Below are positions 60,005 through 64,000 of a DNA stretch of 64,000 nt, in pieces. How positions within the stretch are numbered: position 1 is the first letter of the stretch; every line of letters starts with the position of its first letter. The stretch is from Lentzea jiangxiensis (lineage in GTDB: Bacteria; Actinomycetota; Actinomycetes; Mycobacteriales; Pseudonocardiaceae), in assembly GCF_900104175.1 (NCBI RefSeq), contig NZ_FNIX01000005.1:372001-436000 (forward strand). The letters are read 5' to 3'. The notes under the pieces are model-generated. The model was given only the letters and a program-made list of their open reading frames with translations. It did not search any database and was not told the origin of the DNA. Both the position numbers and the translations under genes were made by a program.

Positions 60005-62550
60005 GTCAGGGCGGCCTCCACCCAGTCGGCGTGGTCGAAGTTGCGGCCGTCGCCGCCGTCGGTGACGCGCAGGCCGAGCATCCGCACGCCGGTGACGTCG
60101 ACGTCGACCGGCAGCGCGGCACCCTTCCCGCGCACGACCCCGCTGTCGTACAGCAGCTTTCCGTCGTCACCCGTGAGCTGGAAGACGACCGAACCCGGTT
60201 CGGCGGTCTCGTCGTCGAGGCCGATCCCCGCCGTGAACCGCTCGCAGGCACGGCCCAGGTAGACCGAGACCTCGGACGGCGCGTGCACTCCGACGCCCTT
60301 GGCGTAGGTGACCCCGCCGACGGACAACGGGCCGCCGTCGCCGCCGGAGTTCTCGCCGTTGGACCTGTCGCGTTCGACCGGGCCCCAGCCGTTGGTCTCG
60401 CTCGTGAACGGCAGGTCGCTGACCTGGGCGCTGTTCTCGGGTGGCGGCGGCGGGACGAACGCCTTGACGACCTGCTCGACGTGGACGTCCCCGAATGTGG
60501 CGACGACCGGCAGGTCGACCGCACCGGTCAGCGTGCCGGCCCGCAGCTGCCACCGGCCGCTGATCGACTCACCCGGTGCCATCCGGCCGCGCCGCACGAC
60601 CGGGCCGGTGACGGACCACCCCTCGGGCGCGGTGGCGGTCAGCCGGACGTCGCGGATCTCCCGGTCGCCGTTGGTGAACGTGCCCGACACCTCGATCGAC
60701 GAGCCGGGCGGGGTGTCGGTGGTGCCGGTGGGGGAGACGGTGAGCGTGGTCTTCGGGACCTGGCGGATCGGCTGGTCGCACGTCCGCAGTCCGGGCCGGT
60801 GGCGGCAGAGGACCGCCGCGAAGCCGCCGTGGCGCCGCGCCGGGACGGACAGGGTGTCGCCGCCGCGCAGGACCTGCGTGTCGCGGACGACGTCGGCCCT
60901 GGTGGCGGGGTCGCGGACGGTCTCGACGAGCCACTGGCCGCCGCCGAGGAAGCCGAGCGGTGCCTGCAGGGTGCGGTCCTCGGCGGTGATGCCGCCGACG
61001 AACCACCGGTCGCCGTGGCGGCGGGCGACGACGGCGTGCGTGTCGGGGTCGCCGTCGAGCAGGTGGGTCTCGTCCCAGGCGGTCGGGAGCTGGTTGAGGT
61101 AGCGCAACGCCTGCGGGTGCCGTTCGTAGGCCTCGGGCTTGTCCGCGAAGTGCGTCCAGCCCGACTCGTAGACGACCGGCAGCGCGACCTCGTGCGCGAT
61201 CGACGCCTCCTTCGTGCCGACCTCCAGCGACACGGGCGTGTAGTCCATGGAGCCGGCGACGTTGCGGGTGAAGAACTGCACGGGGTTGTTGGCGGCGGGT
61301 GGATAGTTCTCGGCGCCGCGCACGGCCTCCATCGTGAGCACGTGCGGCCAGGTGCGGGCGAGGCCGTGCGGGATGGTGGAGCCGTGGAAGTTGACCATCA
61401 GCTTCAGGTCGGCCGTCTTCTGCAGCACCGCGTCGTACCAGCGGTAGCGCTCCTGCGAGTCGGACTCCATGAAGTCGAGCTTCACGCCCTTGGCGCCCCA
61501 CTGCTTGATCCTGGGCAGCACGGTGTCGCGTTCCTGCGGCGTGTCGAGGTCGCTCCAGCGCAGCCACAGCAGGATCTCGACGCCCTGGGCGCGGGCGTGG
61601 CGGATCAGCTCCGGCACCCACGCGGAGCTCCAGCCCTCGTCGACCAGCGCGTACTCCCAGCCGTTGCGGGCGGCGAAGTCGACGTACTGCTTCTGCCGCG
61701 CGAAGTCGCTCGGGCTGGAATGCTCGCTCAGCCACGACCAAGCGACCTTGCCGGGCTTGATCCACGTCTGGTCGGCGAGCTTCGACGGGGTGGCGAGGTC
61801 GTCGACGAGCGTGGAGGTGCTGACGGTCTTCAGGTCGCCGACGATCGCGGTGCGCCACGGCGTCGTGCCGGTCGAGTCGACGCGGTCGTCGGCGAGCACG
61901 ACCTGGAAGCCGTCGCCCTGCTTGCGCAGCCTGCTGCCCGCGTACCTGCCGTCCACATCGGACTCGGTGAGCAGCGCGAAGTCCTGGCCGTTCCGGAACA
62001 GCGACGGGTAGCCGAAGTCGCCGGTGGCCTCGCCGACCGTGGTGCGCACGCGGTTGGCCTCGTACCAGGCGTTGTAGGGCAGCAGCCACGCCTGCGACCC
62101 GGCCGGCAGCGAGAAGCTCGACGCCTCCCCGGTGACGGTCGCGGCGGCCGGCAGCACGTAGCGGTAGGCGACGCCGTCCGGTGCGGCGCGGACGACGAGG
62201 TCGAAACCGCCGGAGGCGGTGCGGAAACCGAGGCGCGTCTCGGTCATCCTGGTGGCGCGCTGCGCCCGCTTGCCGTGCGGCATCGCGTAGCGCTCGATGA
62301 CAACGCGGTCAGTCCGGCCGGTGAACGCCAGCCCGGAGGTGAGGTCGGCTGTGGTCGTCGTGAGTCCGACGCGGGCGGGCTGGAGCACCGTTCGGCCCTG
62401 CCTGCGCACGGCCAGTGTCAGATTTCCGCTGTTCAGAGTTACTTCTGCGGTGACCTGGCCCGGTCCGGTGACGGTCCAGGCGGTCGGTGCGGCGTGAGCG
62501 GGAACGGCGGGCAACAGCAGGGCGAGCACGAGGACGAGCAGTCGTGACAT
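59998..62550 (-). CDS. secreted GH97 alpha-glycosidase with NEW3 and NPCBM domains
   Basis: 850 residues from ATG 62550 (GGGAGCTGAC ahead). Signal peptide about 1-21 (AHA). GH97 N-terminal sandwich, then a TIM barrel with WSWLSEHSS, YALVDEGWSS and KGVKLDFMESDSQ; Asp359 in KLDFM sits where retaining GH97 alpha-galactosidases have their nucleophile, whereas inverting SusB-type enzymes lack it (family knowledge). An NEW3-type domain (about 645-720) and a C-terminal NPCBM module (GVTYAKGVGVHAPSEV) follow. Extracellular alpha-galactosidase or alpha-glucosidase; the former is preferred. Confidence 0.85.
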   Translation of the reverse strand: MSRLLVLVLALLLPAVPAHAAPTAWTVTGPGQVTAEVTLNSGNLTLAVRRQGRTVLQPARVGLTTTTADLTSGLAFTGRTDRVVIERYAMPHGKRAQRATRMTETRLGFRTASGGFDLVVRAAPDGVAYRYVLPAAATVTGEASSFSLPAGSQAWLLPYNAWYEANRVRTTVGEATGDFGYPSLFRNGQDFALLTESDVDGRYAGSRLRKQGDGFQVVLADDRVDSTGTTPWRTAIVGDLKTVSTSTLVDDLATPSKLADQTWIKPGKVAWSWLSEHSSPSDFARQKQYVDFAARNGWEYALVDEGWSSAWVPELIRHARAQGVEILLWLRWSDLDTPQERDTVLPRIKQWGAKGVKLDFMESDSQERYRWYDAVLQKTADLKLMVNFHGSTIPHGLARTWPHVLTMEAVRGAENYPPAANNPVQFFTRNVAGSMDYTPVSLEVGTKEASIAHEVALPVVYESGWTHFADKPEAYERHPQALRYLNQLPTAWDETHLLDGDPDTHAVVARRHGDRWFVGGITAEDRTLQAPLGFLGGGQWLVETVRDPATRADVVRDTQVLRGGDTLSVPARRHGGFAAVLCRHRPGLRTCDQPIRQVPKTTLTVSPTGTTDTPPGSSIEVSGTFTNGDREIRDVRLTATAPEGWSVTGPVVRRGRMAPGESISGRWQLRAGTLTGAVDLPVVATFGDVHVEQVVKAFVPPPPPENSAQVSDLPFTSETNGWGPVERDRSNGENSGGDGGPLSVGGVTYAKGVGVHAPSEVSVYLGRACERFTAGIGLDDETAEPGSVVFQLTGDDGKLLYDSGVVRGKGAALPVDVDVTGVRMLGLRVTDGGDGRNFDHADWVEAALTC

Positions 62551-62615
62551 CGTTGTCAGCTCCCAGGGTGAGACCGCTCTCATGGTGTGGCGGTCCCGCT
62601 TTCCCGGTCAAGGGG

Positions 62616-62629
62616 CTGATGATTATCAG
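62616..62629. promoter_or_regulatory. short inverted repeat upstream of the GH97 operon
   Basis: CTGAT-GATT-ATCAG, 5-base arms, 66 bp before the GH97 ATG. A candidate repressor site for the carbohydrate genes; short, so weak. Confidence 0.35.
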
Positions 62630-62649
62630 TCCTGGAGCGGACAGGGTTT

Positions 62650-63264
62650 TCACAGCACGACGATCTCGATCTCCTTGCCGAGCTTCGCGCCGTCGAGCAG
62701 ATCGAGGTCGTCGCCGCTCCAGAAGCGGCCCGGGTCGTACCAGTTGGGCGTGCGCCGGGGCAGCAGCCCCATCTCCTCGTAGGTCACGGCCACGATCTCC
62801 GCGCAGAACGCGCTCTCGATGCTCGCGTCGTTCCCGGGCCGCGACGGGACCCGCCCGCGCAGCCAGCGCGACGCGAGCCTGGCGGTTGACGGGAACGGCG
62901 TGCCGTCCAGGCGCGCGACCGTCCGCAGCGCCGCGTCCTCCATCTCCCGCGTCACCTCGTGGTCGAGCTGCCGCAGCCACGCCCGCTGCCCGTACTTGTC
63001 GTGCCACGTCACCACGGCGTCGCGCAGGTCGTGCAGCTGCGCCCCGCGCTGGTGCGTGCCGCTCCACATGTCCTTGAGCGACTTGCCGAGCTCCGCGTGC
63101 CACATCAACGGCGGCAGGTCGTCCAGCACGATCGCCATGCCGACGTGGTTCACCGGGCTGTTCGTCATCGCCTGGATCGCGCGGTCAGCCGCACTGCGCC
63201 CGCGGAACACCCACACGTCCCCGGTGCGGGTCATCTCCACGGCTTGGTCCAGTGTTGTCGCCAT
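62650..63264 (-). CDS. permuted papain-like (YiiX/NlpC-P60 type) hydrolase
   Basis: 204 residues from ATG 63264. The circularly permuted order His before Cys is seen: His40 in NHVGMAIVL and Cys154 in AFCAEIVAV, as in YiiX/YaeF-type papain-fold proteins. GDVWVFRG at 15-22 is the usual entry. No signal peptide. Probably an amidase or acyltransferase on lipid or peptide amides; substrate unknown. Divergent from a tiny membrane-protein gene over 19 bp. Confidence 0.7.
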   Translation of the reverse strand: MATTLDQAVEMTRTGDVWVFRGRSAADRAIQAMTNSPVNHVGMAIVLDDLPPLMWHAELGKSLKDMWSGTHQRGAQLHDLRDAVVTWHDKYGQRAWLRQLDHEVTREMEDAALRTVARLDGTPFPSTARLASRWLRGRVPSRPGNDASIESAFCAEIVAVTYEEMGLLPRRTPNWYDPGRFWSGDDLDLLDGAKLGKEIEIVVL

Positions 63265-63283
63265 GGCCCAGTAGCCTAGGCAC
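63265..63283. promoter_or_regulatory. 19-bp divergent promoter with shared -10 hexamers
   Basis: TAGCCT (63272-63277) on the plus strand ends 6 bases before ATG 63284; TAGGCT on the minus strand (63278-63273) ends 8 bases before the ATG at 63264. The two hexamers overlap in the symmetric TAGCCTA, so one short region can start both messages, both probably leaderless. Confidence 0.5.
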
Positions 63284-63442
63284 ATGAAGCTCTGGAAGGT
63301 GATCGGTCTGGCCGCGTTCGCGGGTGTCGCGGCGAGCGGCGTGGTCGCGGCCCGCAACCAGCGCCGCCGCGCCGCCTACACCCCGGAGCAGATCAGGGAG
63401 CGCCTGCACCAGCGGCTGGCCGAGGCGAACCGCCCGGAATGA
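63284..63442 (+). CDS. 52-residue single-pass membrane peptide
   Basis: ATG 63284 to TGA 63442. An N-terminal helix (KVIGLAAFAGVAASGVVAA, about 5-23) is followed by a basic stretch (RNQRRRAA) and an amphipathic helix (TPEQIRERLHQRLAEA). A positive-inside tail suggests the C-terminus stays in the cytoplasm. Not a recognised family; it may work with the divergent papain-like protein. Confidence 0.6.
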   Translation: MKLWKVIGLAAFAGVAASGVVAARNQRRRAAYTPEQIRERLHQRLAEANRPE

Positions 63443-63590
63443 GCCGGTGGGCCACAAAGGACGCCACGGCCAGGAGCACGGCCGCCACCAGTGAGAGTCC
63501 CGCGCCGCCTCGGTGAAGCTGCCGGCGAGGTCCCGAGCACGGTGATGCCCAGTGCCGCACCGAGTTCGCAGGCGGTCTCCGACACCGCGG
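63443..63590 (-). pseudogene. C-terminal relic of an MFS (DHA2-type) transporter
   Basis: On the minus strand one frame reads SETACELGAALGITVLGTS, a signature of DHA2 drug transporters, and a different frame closer to the end reads SLVAAVLLAVASFVAHRLIPG, the last membrane helix. The loop between is shortened and the frames do not join, so this is a decayed fragment. Confidence 0.5.
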
Positions 63591-64000
63591 GTACGGCGGA
63601 CAGTGGTTCGCCCACTACGACGCGACGGTGGAGAACCTGCTCGAACCGCAGGACGTGCCGGGCCGGTGGACCCGCGCGCACATCAGGGTGACCTTCGCCG
63701 TACGGCGACCTCTGGTCGCACCCGTCCGTCGTGACGGCGTTGCTCGGCGTCCCGGAACTGCGGCGGCGGCCCGCCGACGCCCGCAAATCGATTCAGAAGC
63801 CCTGCCCCCGCACCGCGCGGACCTCATTTCCCGTGCACTCGAAGGGGTGATTTCGGCTGATCTTCCGCAGGGCGGTCAGGAGATGGACGAAGAACGCGAA
63901 CATGCCCGTGACCTGCTGCTCAAGCTCACGGAACGAACAGGGCCGCTCGTCTGAGTTTGTCCGCTGAACGTTGTCAACCCCGGAAACCCTGACACCGGAC
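63590..64000. other. region without an intact gene at the right edge
   Basis: Plus-strand coding-like pieces in changing frames: WFAHYDATVENLLEPQDVPG, then YGDLWSHPSVVTALLGVPEL in the next frame after about 63705, then an acidic helix-like EEREHARDLLLKLTERT ending at 63954. They may come from one disrupted gene, but I recognise no family. No start signal, repeat or terminator is clear. Confidence 0.35.

Overview
The window is high-GC (roughly 70%) DNA from a filamentous actinomycete, most probably a member of the Pseudonocardiales (Lentzea/Saccharothrix/Amycolatopsis type). This rests on codon use, frequent GTG/TTG starts, 4-bp start/stop overlaps, and the gene order pafB-pafC-tatA-tatC ... 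helY-DUF4333-exonuclease-pepE, which I recall from Mycobacterium tuberculosis (Rv2096c-Rv2089c). The genus is an inference. Product names come from motif and family recognition, not from database searches.

Layout. 1-15.9 kb is a conserved chromosomal block. It holds the end of a YCF48-like beta-propeller gene, an alpha/beta hydrolase, pafBC (DNA-damage regulators), tatA/tatC (twin-arginine export), a lipid kinase, htpG, helY, a DUF4333 membrane protein, an Eis-type acetyltransferase, a 5'-3' exonuclease, pepE and an Lrp regulator. 15.9-19.6 kb is a MacB-like permease with two ATPases. 19.8-24.7 kb is a translationally coupled operon for trans-4-hydroxyproline breakdown (epimerase, three-part D-hydroxyproline dehydrogenase, DapA-type deaminase). 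It is headed by an XRE-cupin regulator, with a perfect palindrome between regulator and enzymes.

25.2-27.4 kb holds the most interesting unit: a two-gene module of a SLATT/DUF4231 membrane protein and a protein joining a TIR-like/nucleoside-deoxyribosyltransferase-like domain to TPR repeats. The domains are of the kind used in bacterial nucleotide-centred immunity. 27.5-35.2 kb mixes secreted enzymes (a GH18 chitinase with a DasR-type box, a RICIN/beta-helix protein), small hydrolases and an ArsR-SRPBCC pair. 35.2-41.6 kb is a peptide-type ABC transporter operon ending in an alditol oxidase gene. 41.7-46.4 kb has an O-methyltransferase relic, a UvrA-like drug-resistance ATPase with a siderophore-interacting flavoreductase, a divergent TetR regulator and a truncated hydrolase.

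46.5-57.1 kb has a secreted PQQ-type propeller, an AfsR-like regulator coupled to an epoxide hydrolase, a divergent WYL regulator with its likely operator, a PP2C-like phosphatase, Ku, a phosphoesterase, a lipase-like hydrolase and a DUF4241-DUF2185 protein. 57.1-62.6 kb is an overlapping pair of exported carbohydrate-active proteins (GH97 and a Tat-exported partner). The right end has a papain-like hydrolase, a 52-residue membrane peptide and decayed coding fragments.

Recurring patterns: many short divergent intergenic regions carry a TANNNT hexamer ending 6-8 nt before the start codon, suggesting leaderless transcripts. Several regulators have a clean palindrome directly at their start codon. 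I saw no rRNA, tRNA, CRISPR array or intact insertion sequence.
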